From the NCBI RefSeq assembly GCF_002940665.1, contig NZ_MIGY01000003.1:849573-913572 (forward strand): 64,000 bases of DNA, given 5' to 3'. This DNA is from Xanthomonas arboricola. GTDB taxonomy: Bacteria; Pseudomonadota; Gammaproteobacteria; Xanthomonadales; Xanthomonadaceae. Below, in pieces: positions 55,596 to 64,000 of the stretch (its first letter is position 1; each line of letters opens with the position of its first letter). The notes beneath the pieces are model-generated. The model was not told the origin of the DNA. It did not search any database and saw only the letters and a list, made by a program, of their open reading frames with translations. Both the position numbers and the translations under genes were made by a program.

Positions 55596-56668
55596 GCGGC
55601 GTCTCCGTTCGGAGACGCCGGGAATCGGGAATCGGGAGTCGGGAATCGGAAAGCAGCGGCACTGTTGCCTTTGTCCATTCCCGATTCCCCATTTCCCATT
55701 CCCAGCTTTTCGGCCACCCGCAATACCGCGCTGCGGGCGCGCGGGTTGACGCTCAATTCGGCGTCGTCGGCCTTGATGGCGCCGCTGATCAGCTGCAGCG
55801 TCGGCACGAACGGCTGTGCTTCGGGCAGGCGGCGGTTGCTTGGCGGGGCCTTGGCGTAGCGGGCCATGAACTGCTTGACGATGCGGTCTTCCAGCGAGTG
55901 GAAGCTGATCACCGCCAGGCGGCCGCCGGGCTTGAGCGCGCCCAGGGCGGCATCCAGGCCGGCTTCCAGATCGTCCAGCTCGCGGTTGATGTAGATGCGG
56001 ATCGCCTGGAAGCTGCGCGTGGCCGGATGGGTCTTGCTGTCGCCGCGCGGCATTACCGAGGCGATCAATTCGGCCAGTTGTGCGGTGCGCAGCAGCGGCT
56101 GTTCGGCGCGGCGCGCCACGATGGCGCGCGCGATGCGACGGCTCTGACGCTCTTCGCCATAGGTCCACAGTACGTCGGCGATGTCGCGGTCGCTGGCATG
56201 CGCCAGCCACTCGGCCGCGCTCTGGCCGGCGTCCGGGTCCATGCGCATGTCCAGCGGGCCGTCCTTGCCGAAACTGAAACCGCGCCCGGCCACGTCCAGC
56301 TGCGGCGAGGACACGCCCAGATCCAGCAGGATGCCGTCGACGGTTGCCGCAGCGACCACCTGGCCGAGGCCGGCAAAGCTGCCGCGATGGATGGACACGC
56401 GCGCATCGTCACCGAACGACTGTTCGGCCACGGCGATCGCGTCGGGGTCCTTGTCCATCACCAGCAGTCGACCTCCCGGGCCAAGGTGTTGCAGCACACC
56501 ACGGGCGTGTCCGCCACGCCCGAACGTGCCATCGAGATAGGTTCCGTTGTCGATCACCTGCAGGCCGTCCAGAACCTGCGTGTACAGCACCGGCACGTGG
56601 GCCGCCGGTGGCTGCGACACCGGGTGACCGGGCTGCGCTTCACCGCGCATCCGGGCACCCCGGCTCAC
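55592..56668 (-). CDS. rsmH: 16S rRNA C1402 N4-methyltransferase RsmH, with repeat-derived tail
   Basis: 358 residues. [13 protein letters not shown] starts the enzyme; the SAM motif is [16 protein letters not shown] (about 44-59). [20 protein letters not shown] and the RsmH-specific ending [14 protein letters not shown], then [14 protein letters not shown] follow. The enzyme should end near residue 321; the last ~37 residues ([15 protein letters not shown].., [18 protein letters not shown]) are encoded by the heptamer pair 55619-55703. The start is GTG 56668 (GTGA with mraZ); ATG 56650 is an alternative. Confidence 0.95.
   Translation of the reverse strand: MSRGARMRGEAQPGHPVSQPPAAHVPVLYTQVLDGLQVIDNGTYLDGTFGRGGHARGVLQHLGPGGRLLVMDKDPDAIAVAEQSFGDDARVSIHRGSFAGLGQVVAAATVDGILLDLGVSSPQLDVAGRGFSFGKDGPLDMRMDPDAGQSAAEWLAHASDRDIADVLWTYGEERQSRRIARAIVARRAEQPLLRTAQLAELIASVMPRGDSKTHPATRSFQAIRIYINRELDDLEAGLDAALGALKPGGRLAVISFHSLEDRIVKQFMARYAKAPPSNRRLPEAQPFVPTLQLISGAIKADDAELSVNPRARSAVLRVAEKLGMGNGESGMDKGNSAAAFRFPTPDSRFPASPNGDAA
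55619..55703. repeat. Inverted heptamer pair inside the 3' end of rsmH
   Basis: GGGAATC-type array 55619-55649 and complementary array 55675-55703, about 25 bp apart, in the open rsmH frame next to the hairpin at 55597-55620. Confidence 0.85.
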
Positions 56669-57111
56669 AACCTGAGATCGAGCAATTCATCGCCCAGATC
56701 CCCGTCAGACAAGGTCTGCTGGATCAATGCGCGATGTGCCTGCTCGCTCCAGAGTTCGAATTTGTCGCCCATGCCCAGCAGCACGGCCTTCTTCTCGATG
56801 CCGACCGCATTGCGGTGGCTGGCCGGGATGCTCAGACGGCCATTGGCGTCCAGCTCCAGCATTGCGGAAGAACCCACCAGTTTCTGCTGCAGCGTGCGGA
56901 CCACGCGCTGGGTATTGGGCTTGGACATCACATCGTCACGCACCCGCTCCCACTCCTTTTCCGCATACAGCCACAGGCATCCGGCTTCGAACGGGTTGTA
57001 CGTCAGCACCAGGCGATTGCCGCTCGCGCGCGTGACCAGGTCGCGGTACGCGGTCGGCACCGCCATACGCCCCTTGTCGTCCACCGTGATGGCAGTCTCG
57101 CCCTGAAACAC
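56665..57111 (-). CDS. mraZ: Transcriptional regulator MraZ
   Basis: 148-residue AbrB/SpoVT-fold DNA-binding protein, repressor of the dcw cluster. There are two swapped-hairpin repeats, each with a D-x-x-GR motif: [19 protein letters not shown] and [20 protein letters not shown] chose GTG 57111 ([14 protein letters not shown]), with GAGG 9 nt upstream, rather than a TTG three codons earlier. First gene of the cluster. Confidence 0.96.
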   Translation of the reverse strand: MFQGETAITVDDKGRMAVPTAYRDLVTRASGNRLVLTYNPFEAGCLWLYAEKEWERVRDDVMSKPNTQRVVRTLQQKLVGSSAMLELDANGRLSIPASHRNAVGIEKKAVLLGMGDKFELWSEQAHRALIQQTLSDGDLGDELLDLRL

Positions 57112-57141
57112 CGAATACAACCTCGAATACCCGCTGGGGGA

Positions 57142-57171
57142 TCATTGAACCACGAAAAACCACAAAACACC
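57142..57171 (-). promoter_or_regulatory. Three 10-bp direct repeats, candidate MraZ boxes
   Basis: On the minus strand three consecutive 10-mers, GGTGTTTTGT, GGTTTTTCGT and GGTTCAATGA, share GGT at a 10-bp period. This is the arrangement MraZ uses (short G-rich repeats one helical turn apart). They lie between the promoter and the mraZ start. Confidence 0.55.
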
Positions 57172-57191
57172 TGGTTTTCCCTCCGTTGCCC

Positions 57192-57219
57192 ACCTTAGCA
57201 GCGCGTCAAAGGTTGTCAA
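57192..57219 (-). promoter_or_regulatory. Candidate mraZ/dcw promoter
   Basis: Perfect -35 TTGACA (57214-57219) and -10-like TAAGGT (57192-57197), 16-bp spacer, minus strand. The -35 lies in an imperfect palindrome AAAGTTGT-TG-ACAACCTTT. Confidence 0.55.
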
Positions 57220-57289
57220 CAACTTTGAAGGCCATAAATCGCCAGTTGCATCAATGAGTTGCAGCACTCTTTAGAGACTTGTTCAAAGG

Positions 57290-57298
57290 TTATCCACA
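57290..57298 (+). promoter_or_regulatory. Consensus DnaA box upstream of mraZ
   Basis: Perfect TTATCCACA in the AT-rich 57220-57350 stretch, about 70 bp upstream of the candidate dcw promoter. Only one copy is present, so it suggests DnaA-linked regulation, not an origin. Confidence 0.6.
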
Positions 57299-57434
57299 AG
57301 TTGCTGTTTCATCTCAGATTTTGAGATTGAACAAAAATTCAGGGGCGTGAAGGCGATGTAAACCCGACCGCAGTCTCACTTCACACTGCGCCAGCTGCAC
57401 ATGGGCATTGCGCAAACAGGCGACAATCGGCGCC

Positions 57435-58208
57435 ATGTGCCTGGTCGCTCTTGCCTGGAAAACCCACCCGCGTTGGCGTCTGCTGCTGGCGGGCAACCGC
57501 GATGAGTTCCACGACCGGCCGACCGCTGCGCTGGCGCGCTGGCCGGCGCCCGCCAATGGCGTACTGGCGGGCCGCGACCTGCGCTCGGGCGGCAGTTGGG
57601 TGGGGTTGGGCAGCGACGGGCGCGCCGCAGTGGTGACCAACGTGCGCGACCCGCTCGCCAGCACGTCCGGGCGCTCGCGCGGACATCTCATTGCCGATTA
57701 CCTGGCCGGCAGCCTGGACGCGGCCGTTTACGCTGGCGACCTGGCAGCGGCCGCGCACGAATTCCCGCCATTCAATCTATTGCTGTGCGACACCGTGCGC
57801 TGCGAACACCTCAGCAATCACCCGCCGTTGGCGCGCACGCTGGCGCCCGGCATCCACGGCATGTCCAACGGCCCGCTGGACGCGCGCTGGCCCAAGACCG
57901 CTGCACTGACTGCAGCCCTGCAGGACTGGTGCGCCGCAGGTACCGACGACCTGCAACCGCTGTGGACCGCCCTGGGCAACCCCGCCATCGCGCCTGACGC
58001 CGCCCTGCCCCACACTGGCGTAGACCTGCCCACCGAACGCCTGCTCTCGGCCGCCTTCATCAACGGACCCAGCTACGGCACCCGCGCCAGCACCATCGTC
58101 GCGGTGGACCATCAAGGCTGCGGCTTCATCCACGAACGCCGCTTCGGTCCCGCCGGGATCTTCCAGGGCGACACACGGCTGGACATCGTCGGGACGCGTC
58201 GACAATGA
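57435..58208 (+). CDS. TANGO2/NRDE family protein
   Basis: 257 residues. The start MCLVALAW puts Cys at position 2, as in Ntn-type NRDE proteins, followed by LLLAGNRDEFHDRPTAALAR containing the NRDE signature. GGSWVGLGSDGRAAVVTNVR, GHLIADYL, HGMSNGPLDARWPKT and YGTRASTIVAVD complete the family pattern. Cytosolic; proposed roles are lipid or heme handling, unproven in bacteria. ATG 57435 preferred because the Cys must follow Met. It is divergent from mraZ. Confidence 0.9.
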   Translation: MCLVALAWKTHPRWRLLLAGNRDEFHDRPTAALARWPAPANGVLAGRDLRSGGSWVGLGSDGRAAVVTNVRDPLASTSGRSRGHLIADYLAGSLDAAVYAGDLAAAAHEFPPFNLLLCDTVRCEHLSNHPPLARTLAPGIHGMSNGPLDARWPKTAALTAALQDWCAAGTDDLQPLWTALGNPAIAPDAALPHTGVDLPTERLLSAAFINGPSYGTRASTIVAVDHQGCGFIHERRFGPAGIFQGDTRLDIVGTRRQ

Positions 58209-58273
58209 CCGCAGCAACCGGCTCACATTGATCGCAGCCAAGGCAAGGCGCCCGGCAAAGCACCCAAGTGCAA

Positions 58274-58308
58274 GCCCCCTTGAGTCAAGGGGGCGCGGCA
58301 ACAGCCGC
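58274..58308. repeat. CCCCCTT..AAGGGGG hairpin element
   Basis: 10-bp arms GCCCCCTTGA/TCAAGGGGGC around one base (58274-58294), then a second hairpin GCGGC-AACA-GCCGC (58295-58308). The first hairpin recurs near secA (34657-34675). Confidence 0.8.
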
Positions 58309-58407
58309 GGGGTTCTGGCATGCCCGGAGCGGGGCCCGCGTTTTGTACTGCCGAAGGCGGTACCAAGCGTGGGCATCTTCGAGAAGGGCGAACGCCCAAA
58401 CGAAGGT

Positions 58408-58837
58408 GGCGGAGCCGGCCGGTAAGCCGGGTTCTGTCGTGGACAGTCATTCGTCTAGGCGCTACGTCACCGCAGCGCTCAAGCAACCTACCCGGATCCA
58501 GCGCGGGCCACGCCAATGGATCCCTATTTGGTCTTGCTCCAGGTGGGGTTTGCCGTGCCGGTCCGTTACCGGACTCGCGGTGCGCTCTTACCGCACCATT
58601 TCACCCTTACCGGCCCCTCGCCACCCCTCTGCGGCCTCCGAACGCACTTGGCGATGCTGATGCATCGCCGACACGTTTCAGTGGCGGCAGAGGGGTGACG
58701 AGGGACGTAGGCGGTATCTTTCTGTTGCACTTTCCGTCGGCTTGCGCCGCCCAGGCGTTACCTGGCACCTTGCCCTATGGAGCCCGGACTTTCCTCGGCA
58801 CTCTTGCGAGTGACGCGACTGTCTGGCCGACTCCGCC
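58408..58837 (-). ncRNA. rnpB: RNase P RNA
   Basis: About 430-nt class A RNase P RNA. On the minus strand the 5' region carries GAGGAAAGTCCGGGCTCC preceded by GGCCAGACAGTCGC; the 3' region carries GACAGAACCCGGCTTACC. The ends pair as P1 (GGCGGAGTCGGCC at 58825-58837 with GGCCGGCTCCGCC at 58408-58420). A GC-rich internal stem with GCCACTG and the TTCACCC-like P-loop regions are in place. It processes tRNA 5' ends. Exact ends are inferred from P1. Confidence 0.96.
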
Positions 58838-58844
58838 GGGGCGC

Positions 58845-58850
58845 ACTATA
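58845..58850 (-). promoter_or_regulatory. rnpB -10 box
   Basis: TATAGT on the minus strand, 7 bp before the inferred 5' end of the RNA. Confidence 0.6.
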
Positions 58851-58890
58851 CGCTATCGCCACCGTGCAGAACGGCGTAACGCTGCTAGCC

Positions 58891-58943
58891 CCGCAATTGC
58901 CGGTAGGCCCGCAATTGCCCGTAGGAGCGCACCTGGGCGCGAG
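58891..58943. repeat. Two 18-bp tandem copies and a REP unit upstream of rnpB
   Basis: CCCGCAATTGCC-GTAGG type unit twice (58891-58907, 58908-58925), overlapping the REP palindrome GTAGGAGCGCACCTGGGCGC (58921-58943). Confidence 0.7.
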
Positions 58944-58996
58944 AGGCCTTACCGAGAAAAATCCCAGTGCACGTCAACCTGCTCCTGCAACAGCAC

Positions 58997-59818
58997 CTAG
59001 CCGCCATACAACGCCTTGCGTGGTGCACCGGTCAGCTCGGCGGCCAGCTTGGCGGCGGTGGACGGCGGCAGGTGTTCGGCCAGCTTGGCGTAGACGCGGC
59101 GGCCTTCGGCCAGCTGGCCTTCGGCGGCGTCGGCGGCGCCCTGCACCATCACCACGAACTCGCCCTTGCGCTGGTTGTCGTCGGCTTCGACCCTGGCCTG
59201 CAGCTCGGCCAGGGTGCCGTCGAGCACGGTTTCGAACAGCTTGGTCAGCTCGCGGGCGATCACCGCCGGACGCTCGTCGCCGAAGGCGCCGCGCAGGTCG
59301 GCCAGCGACTCGACGATGCGGTGCGAGGACTCGTAGAACACCAGGGTGCGGGTTTCGCCGGCCAGGTGCGCCAGGCGCTCGCGGCGGGCGGCGCTCTTGG
59401 CCGGCAGAAAGCCCTCGAAGCCGAAGCGGTCGCTGGGCAGGCCGGCCACGCTGAGCGCGGCGATGGCGGCGCAGGCGCCCGGCACCGGGCTGACCCGGAT
59501 CCCGGCGGCGCGGGCGGCGCGCACCAGCTTGAAGCCGGGGTCGCTGACCAGCGGGGTGCCGGCGTCGCTGACGATGGCTAGCGACTCGCCCTCGCGCAGG
59601 CGCGCGACGATGCGCTCAGACATGGCTTCTTCGTTGTGGTCGTGCAGGGCCAGCAGCGGGCGGTCGATGCCGAAATGGCCGAGCAGCTGGCGGGTATGGC
59701 GGGTGTCTTCGGCGCAGATCGCGGCCACGCCACGCAGCACCTCCTGCGCACGCGGCGACAGGTCGGCCAGGTTGCCGATCGGCGTGGCGACCACATGCAG
59801 GGTTCCAGGGGAGGTCAT
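58997..59818 (-). CDS. rsmI: 16S rRNA C1402 2'-O-methyltransferase RsmI
   Basis: 273-residue tetrapyrrole-methylase-fold enzyme. LHVVATPIGNLADLSPRAQE is the family N-terminus, with CAEDTRHTRQLLGHFGI and LAIVSDAGTPLVSDPGF as the SAM-pocket motifs. PVPGACAAIAALSVAGLP and VFYESSHRIVESL follow. It methylates the same nucleotide as RsmH, whose gene lies 3 kb away. ATG 59818 is conserved; the long upstream frame overlaps lpoA and is not coding. It is divergent from lpoA, the usual arrangement. Confidence 0.97.
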   Translation of the reverse strand: MTSPGTLHVVATPIGNLADLSPRAQEVLRGVAAICAEDTRHTRQLLGHFGIDRPLLALHDHNEEAMSERIVARLREGESLAIVSDAGTPLVSDPGFKLVRAARAAGIRVSPVPGACAAIAALSVAGLPSDRFGFEGFLPAKSAARRERLAHLAGETRTLVFYESSHRIVESLADLRGAFGDERPAVIARELTKLFETVLDGTLAELQARVEADDNQRKGEFVVMVQGAADAAEGQLAEGRRVYAKLAEHLPPSTAAKLAAELTGAPRKALYGG

Positions 59819-59900
59819 CGACGGTATTCCGTAGGGCAAAGGGTAGAATCGTAGCGTTTTTAACGGTCCGCCCCGGCGGACCCCGTCCAATGGATCTGAA

Positions 59901-61631
59901 ATGAACAAGCGTGTTGCAAGGATCTCCGCCCTGTCGCTGATGGCGATGCTGGCCGCCGGTTGCGCCACCAGCAGCGTGACCCAGACCGCCTCGCCGACCC
60001 AGAGCGCGGCGCTGGCGTTGCTGGACCAAGGCAAGCCGCGCGAGGCGGCCCAGCAACTGGAAGCCGAGGCCGCCGGCGCCAGCGGTGCGCAGCGCAGCCG
60101 CCTGCTGGCGGCGTCCGCATTCGGCTGGCACGACGCCGGCGATGACGCACGTGCGCGCACGCTGCTGGCGCAGGTCACCCCGCGTCATCTCAGCGGCGAA
60201 GACCGCGCCCGCTTCGAGCTACTGACCGGCGAGCTGGCAGTGATCGACAAGCAGGCCGCGCAAGCGTTGCAGGCGCTGGGCGACAGCCCGCAAGGCCTGC
60301 CGCAGCCACTGCAGACCCGCTGGCTGCTGGCACGCGCCGCCGCACTGGAAGGCACCGGCGACCTGTTCGGGGCCGCCGCCGACCGCGCACGCGCCGACGC
60401 CAGCCTGACCGGCACCCCGCGCAGCGAGAACCAGCGCGCGATCGTGCGCCTGCTCGCCGCGCTCGACGACGCCACGCTGAAGGGCCGCACCGCGGCGCTG
60501 CCGGCCGGCGACCCGCTGTACAACTTCGCCGGCCGCGCCTTGATCAGCCGCGGACTGGCGCTACCGCGCGCGTTCGATCGCGACGCGCAATGGGGCTTTG
60601 ATACCAGCAAGCGCCCGCCGGCCGAACGCGATGGCTACCGCCCGCCGGTCAAGCTGGGCGTGCTGCTGCCGCTCAGCGGCAGCCTGGCCACCGCCTCGGC
60701 ACCGGTGCGCGACGGCCTGTTGGCCGGCTACTACGCCGAAACCCGCCGCCGCCCGGAACTGCGCTTCTTCGACACCGCCGGCACCGCCGCCGGCGCCAAT
60801 GCCGCCTACGACAAAGCGGTGAGCGCCGGGGTCGATTACGTGGTCGGCCCGTTGGGTCGCGACGAGGTCAGCGCCGTGTTCGCACGCGGCCAGCTGGCGG
60901 TGCCGGTGCTGGCGCTCAACCGCCCCACCGACAACAAGGCCCCGCCCAGCGGCAGCGCCGGCTTCTCGCTGGCGCCGGAAGACGACGGCATCATGGCTGC
61001 CGAATACCTGCTCGCGCGCGAGCGCCGCAACGTGCTGATCGTCGGCACCAGCGACGACAACGGCAAGCGCACCATCAAGGCGTTCCGCGACCGCTTCAGC
61101 GAACGCGGCGGCAGCGTGGCCGGCAGCATCAGCGTGGCCGAGGTGCCGGGCGACATCGGTGCACAGCTGCGTAACTACGGTGCTGCCGATGCAGTGTTCC
61201 TGGCAGTGCGCGGCAACACCGCGCGCGCGCTGGCACCGCAACTGGCCCTGAGCGGATTCGCCGGCAAGTCGCGCGTGGGCACCTCGCAGCTGGTGGCCGG
61301 CACCGGCAAGGTCGAGGACGACCTGGCCCTGGACGGCATCATCTACCCGAGCGAAACCTGGACCGCGCTGGGCGTGTCCGGTCTGCCGGCCTCCACCCAG
61401 GTCGCCAGCACGCTACCCAGCGCACGCGGACCGGGCGCGCGCCTGTTCGCGTTCGGCTACGACGCCTGGAAGATCAGCGCGTATCTGGAAAAACTCGCCA
61501 CCGGCACCGACGGCGGCCTGCGCGGCGCCACCGGCACGCTGCATCTGGATGGCTTCGGCAACGTGCTGCGCACCCCGGCTTGGTCCACGTTCAACGGTGG
61601 CCGTCCGGTGCCGATCGCCGACGGCCGTTGA
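59901..61631 (+). CDS. lpoA: Outer-membrane PBP1A activator lipoprotein LpoA
   Basis: 576 residues. The signal peptide ends in lipobox MLAAGC (Cys21). The N-terminal TPR-like helical domain (about 30-240) is Ala/Leu/Arg-rich. The C-terminal periplasmic-binding-protein-like domain has [20 protein letters not shown] near 250, [36 protein letters not shown] and [18 protein letters not shown]. It activates class A PBP synthesis through the wall. It heads the run lpoA-yraN and is divergent from rsmI by 82 bp. Confidence 0.93.
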   Translation: MNKRVARISALSLMAMLAAGCATSSVTQTASPTQSAALALLDQGKPREAAQQLEAEAAGASGAQRSRLLAASAFGWHDAGDDARARTLLAQVTPRHLSGEDRARFELLTGELAVIDKQAAQALQALGDSPQGLPQPLQTRWLLARAAALEGTGDLFGAAADRARADASLTGTPRSENQRAIVRLLAALDDATLKGRTAALPAGDPLYNFAGRALISRGLALPRAFDRDAQWGFDTSKRPPAERDGYRPPVKLGVLLPLSGSLATASAPVRDGLLAGYYAETRRRPELRFFDTAGTAAGANAAYDKAVSAGVDYVVGPLGRDEVSAVFARGQLAVPVLALNRPTDNKAPPSGSAGFSLAPEDDGIMAAEYLLARERRNVLIVGTSDDNGKRTIKAFRDRFSERGGSVAGSISVAEVPGDIGAQLRNYGAADAVFLAVRGNTARALAPQLALSGFAGKSRVGTSQLVAGTGKVEDDLALDGIIYPSETWTALGVSGLPASTQVASTLPSARGPGARLFAFGYDAWKISAYLEKLATGTDGGLRGATGTLHLDGFGNVLRTPAWSTFNGGRPVPIADGR

Positions 61632-61635
61632 CGCC

Positions 61636-62004
61636 ATGCCGGCAACGCGCCAGCAGCGTGGTGCGGCGGTGGAAGCGGCCGCACGCGCGCTGCTGGAGCA
61701 GGCCGGGCTGCGGCTGGTGGTGGGCAATGCCAACTACCGCGGCGGCGAACTGGATCTGGTGATGCGCGACGGGCAGGCGCTGGTGTTCGTGGAAGTGCGT
61801 TATCGCCGCGACAACCGCTTCGGCGGCGGGGCGGCATCGGTGGATGCGCGCAAGCGCCGCAAACTGGTGCTGGCCGCGCAACTGTTTCTTGCCTATCACC
61901 CGGCGCTGGCAACCTTGCCGTGCCGCTTCGATGTGGTGGAAGCCAGCGGCGAGCCGCCGGTGCTGAACTGGATCCGCGACGCCTTCCGCGCGGACGATTG
62001 CTGA
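61636..62004 (+). CDS. UPF0102 protein YraN
   Basis: 122-residue restriction-endonuclease-like fold. [20 protein letters not shown], then the putative metal site [20 protein letters not shown] (E-x-D..E-V-x motif) and [13 protein letters not shown]. The family is a predicted nuclease of unknown role, commonly next to lpoA and rsmI. Starts 4 bp after the lpoA stop; the 29 upstream codons overlap lpoA. Confidence 0.93.
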   Translation: MPATRQQRGAAVEAAARALLEQAGLRLVVGNANYRGGELDLVMRDGQALVFVEVRYRRDNRFGGGAASVDARKRRKLVLAAQLFLAYHPALATLPCRFDVVEASGEPPVLNWIRDAFRADDC

Positions 62005-62020
62005 TAACGACCCACGCGCG

Positions 62021-62560
62021 ATGCCCACCATCATCACCCATGCCGCGGTGCCGCTGGCGCTCTGGTGCGCCAGTGAACGCGGCCGCGTATCGCCGCGCCT
62101 GCTCGGTGCCGGCATCGTCGCGGCGATGCTGCCGGATGCCGACGTGCTGGCGTTCGCGTTGCATGTTCCGTATGCGGATGCGTTCGGCCATCGCGGTGCC
62201 AGCCACTCGTTGCTGTTCGCCGGGCTGAGCGCGCTGCTGGGTGGGGTTGCGCATCGCCTGTTGCGTGCGGACGCGCTGCAGGCAGCCGCATTCCTGTTCG
62301 TCTGCACCGCATCGCATCCGCTGCTGGATGCGATGACCTCCGGCGGACTGGGCGTTGCGCTGAGCTGGCCCTGGAGCGAGGCGCGCTGGTTCGCGCCGTG
62401 GCGGCCGATCCGCGTGTCGCCCTTGGCCAACGGTTTCTTCAATGCGCGCGGCCTTGCCACGCTGCTCTCCGAGTTGCGTTGGGTCTGGCTACCGCTCACC
62501 GTCGCGGTGCTGGGATGGACATGCATCCAGCGCGCGGCACCACAGGATCACCCGTCATGA
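62021..62560 (+). CDS. DUF457/YdjM-type membrane metal-dependent hydrolase
   Basis: 179 residues with four membrane segments. MPTIITHAAVPLALW, AAMLPDADVLAF, FGHRGASHSLLFAGLSALLG and TASHPLLDAMTSGG carry the conserved His/Asp ligands. A shorter relative of the protein at 7635-8723. Its last codon overlaps the oxidase start (ATGA), indicating coupling, though no shared pathway is obvious. Confidence 0.87.
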   Translation: MPTIITHAAVPLALWCASERGRVSPRLLGAGIVAAMLPDADVLAFALHVPYADAFGHRGASHSLLFAGLSALLGGVAHRLLRADALQAAAFLFVCTASHPLLDAMTSGGLGVALSWPWSEARWFAPWRPIRVSPLANGFFNARGLATLLSELRWVWLPLTVAVLGWTCIQRAAPQDHPS

Positions 62561-63942
62561 CCGATGTGCTTCCCACTGCCCTGGCCGCGTTGCTGGCCGC
62601 GCGGCTTGGCCCCGATGGCTGGTTGACCGGCGGCGACGCGCGGCGCCGCTATGGCGAGGACGATTCGCGCCGCTGGGCATTGCCCGCCGCCGTCGCCTTG
62701 CCGGGCGATACCGAGGATGTGGTGGCGATCGTGCAGGCCTGCCGCGCACATGGCGTGCCGATCGTGGCGCGCGGCGCCGGCACCGGCACCACGGGTGCGG
62801 CGGTACCGTTTTCCGGCGGCGTGGTGGTGTCGATGGCACGCATGCATCGCATCCTTGCGCTGCGTCCGGCCGATCGCTGCGCCATCGTGCAACCGGGCCT
62901 GCTCAACGGCCACTTGCAGCAGGCCTTGCAGCCGCATGGCCTGTTCTGGCCGCCGGATCCGTCCAGCGCGGACATCTGCAGCATCGGCGGCAATCTGGCC
63001 ACCAATGCCGGCGGCCCGCGCGCGGTGAAATACGGCGCCACCCGCGACAACGTGCTCGGCCTGGTCGCTGTGACCGGCACCGGCGAGGTGATCCGCTGCG
63101 GCGGCGCGTATACGAAGAATTCCACCGGCTACGACCTGACGCATCTGCTGGTCGGCAGCGAAGGCACCCTGGCGATCATCGTCGAAGCGACCTTGAAGCT
63201 GACGCCGCGCGCGGTCGCGCAAGCCGGCGTGCGCGCGCTGTATCGCGATGCGGCCAGCGCCGCGGCGGCGGTGTCGCGCATCATGGCGCAACCGACCACG
63301 CCGACGATGCTGGAATTCATGGATGCCAGTGCGATCGCATTACTGCGCCGCAACGGCAGCGATGTGCCCGAGGCCGGCGCGATGCTGCTGATCGAAGCCG
63401 ATGGCGATCACGACACCCTGCCCTACGCATTGCAGGCCTTGCACGATGCCGCCGATGGCGAGGGCGTGGTGAGCCTGGACGTGGCCGCCGATGGCAGCGC
63501 GCGCGACAGGTTGTGGGCCGCGCGGCGTGCGCTGTCGCCGGCATTGCGCACGATCAAGCCGGGCAAGATCAACGAGGACGTGGTGGTGCCGGTCTCGCGC
63601 ATCCCCGAACTGGTGGCCGGCGTGGAAGCGCTTGCGGCCGAATTCGCGTTGCCGATCGTGGCCTTCGGCCATGCCGGCAACGGCAACCTGCACGTCAACA
63701 TCATGTACGACCCTGCCGATGCCGACGAAGACGCGCGCGCACATGCCGCATTGCCGCGTCTGTTCGCACTGGTGCTGTCGCTGGAAGGCACGCTCTCCGG
63801 CGAGCATGGCATCGGCGTGGCCAAGCGCGCGTTCATGACGCAGGCTTTCAGCGCACCGACACTGGCCGCAATGCGCGCGATCAAGGCTGCGCTGGATCCG
63901 GACGGAATCTTGAATCCTGGCAAGGTGCTGCCGGACGCGTGA
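62557..63942 (+). CDS. FAD-linked oxidase, GlcD/D-lactate or D-2-hydroxyacid dehydrogenase type
   Basis: 461-residue flavoprotein. The FAD (PCMH) domain has IVARGAGTGTTGAAVPFSGG near 68-87, PDPSSADICSIGGNLATNAG near 130 and TGYDLTHLLVGSEGTL near 190. The C-terminal cap has HAGNGNLHVNIMYDP and GTLSGEHGIGVAKRAF, which carry the His/Asn substrate and metal ligands. It oxidises a D-2-hydroxy acid (glycolate, D-lactate or D-2-hydroxyglutarate). No partner GlcE/GlcF is visible before the window ends. ATG 62557 overlaps the upstream stop. Confidence 0.93.
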   Translation: MTDVLPTALAALLAARLGPDGWLTGGDARRRYGEDDSRRWALPAAVALPGDTEDVVAIVQACRAHGVPIVARGAGTGTTGAAVPFSGGVVVSMARMHRILALRPADRCAIVQPGLLNGHLQQALQPHGLFWPPDPSSADICSIGGNLATNAGGPRAVKYGATRDNVLGLVAVTGTGEVIRCGGAYTKNSTGYDLTHLLVGSEGTLAIIVEATLKLTPRAVAQAGVRALYRDAASAAAAVSRIMAQPTTPTMLEFMDASAIALLRRNGSDVPEAGAMLLIEADGDHDTLPYALQALHDAADGEGVVSLDVAADGSARDRLWAARRALSPALRTIKPGKINEDVVVPVSRIPELVAGVEALAAEFALPIVAFGHAGNGNLHVNIMYDPADADEDARAHAALPRLFALVLSLEGTLSGEHGIGVAKRAFMTQAFSAPTLAAMRAIKAALDPDGILNPGKVLPDA

Positions 63943-64000
63943 GCCACGGCATGCCAGCCCGACCATGTCAGCGCAGACGCTGCGACGGCCGTGCACTCGC

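Noticed and set aside
57220..57350. Replication origin at the AT-rich mraZ upstream region
   Set aside because: Only one DnaA box is seen; there is no dnaA, dnaN or cluster of boxes.
59819..60178. N-terminal extension of rsmI by 120 residues
   Set aside because: It overlaps the divergent lpoA start and signal peptide; the conserved RsmI N-terminus begins at 59818.

Overview
The window is high-GC, gene-dense chromosomal DNA of a Xanthomonas-type gammaproteobacterium. The evidence is the gene content and order: a dcw cluster without murD, dciA and an M23 peptidase gene between lpxC and secA, a MutT-ThiE fusion next to secA, and an SAH riboswitch on ahcY. The genus-typical repeats agree: GTAGGAGCGCGC REPs, GGGAATC/GGGATTG heptads, and a CCCCCTT..AAGGGGG hairpin element. 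I see no phage, transposase, CRISPR array, tRNA or rRNA.

Layout. 1-4.2 kb: aldo/keto reductase, a 1.3-kb array of three 475-bp repeats, then a nucleoside transporter. 4.3-8.7 kb: ribokinase-type kinase, dusB, a methyltransferase and a DUF457 membrane protein. 9.4-31.5 kb holds the three methyl-cycle genes metK, ahcY (behind an SAH riboswitch) and metF (behind a 28-bp palindrome), with unrelated genes between them: an OmpA-type repeat lipoprotein, a TetR/DUF4105/lipase operon, ppc, an S9 peptidase, alpha-amylase, a Gfo/Idh dehydrogenase, a VOC protein and a quinone oxidoreductase. 31.6-39 kb: a DUF4124 protein, a small P-loop kinase coupled to the MutT-ThiE fusion, a frameshifted VOC pseudogene, secA, an M23 peptidase and dciA.

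39.2-57.3 kb, minus strand, is the division and cell-wall cluster mraZ-rsmH-ftsL-ftsI-murE-murF-mraY-ftsW-murG-murC-ddlB-ftsQ-ftsA-ftsZ-lpxC. From the mraZ start (57111) to the ftsA stop (41926) every junction is a 1- to 11-bp overlap, provided two repeat-encoded mini-ORFs are counted (72 codons between ftsL and ftsI, 58 codons between ddlB and ftsQ). Repeat DNA also encodes C-terminal tails on RsmH, MurG and FtsQ. Repeats have therefore entered the operon repeatedly without breaking the translational-coupling chain. This is the most unusual signal in the window.

57.4-64 kb: a TANGO2/NRDE protein, RNase P RNA (rnpB), rsmI, and the divergent run lpoA-yraN-DUF457 hydrolase-FAD-linked oxidase. 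Functionally the window combines peptidoglycan and LPS synthesis, division, protein export and the S-adenosylmethionine cycle. No defence or secretion system is visible; the novelty lies in repeat and gene-junction architecture and in small regulatory sites.
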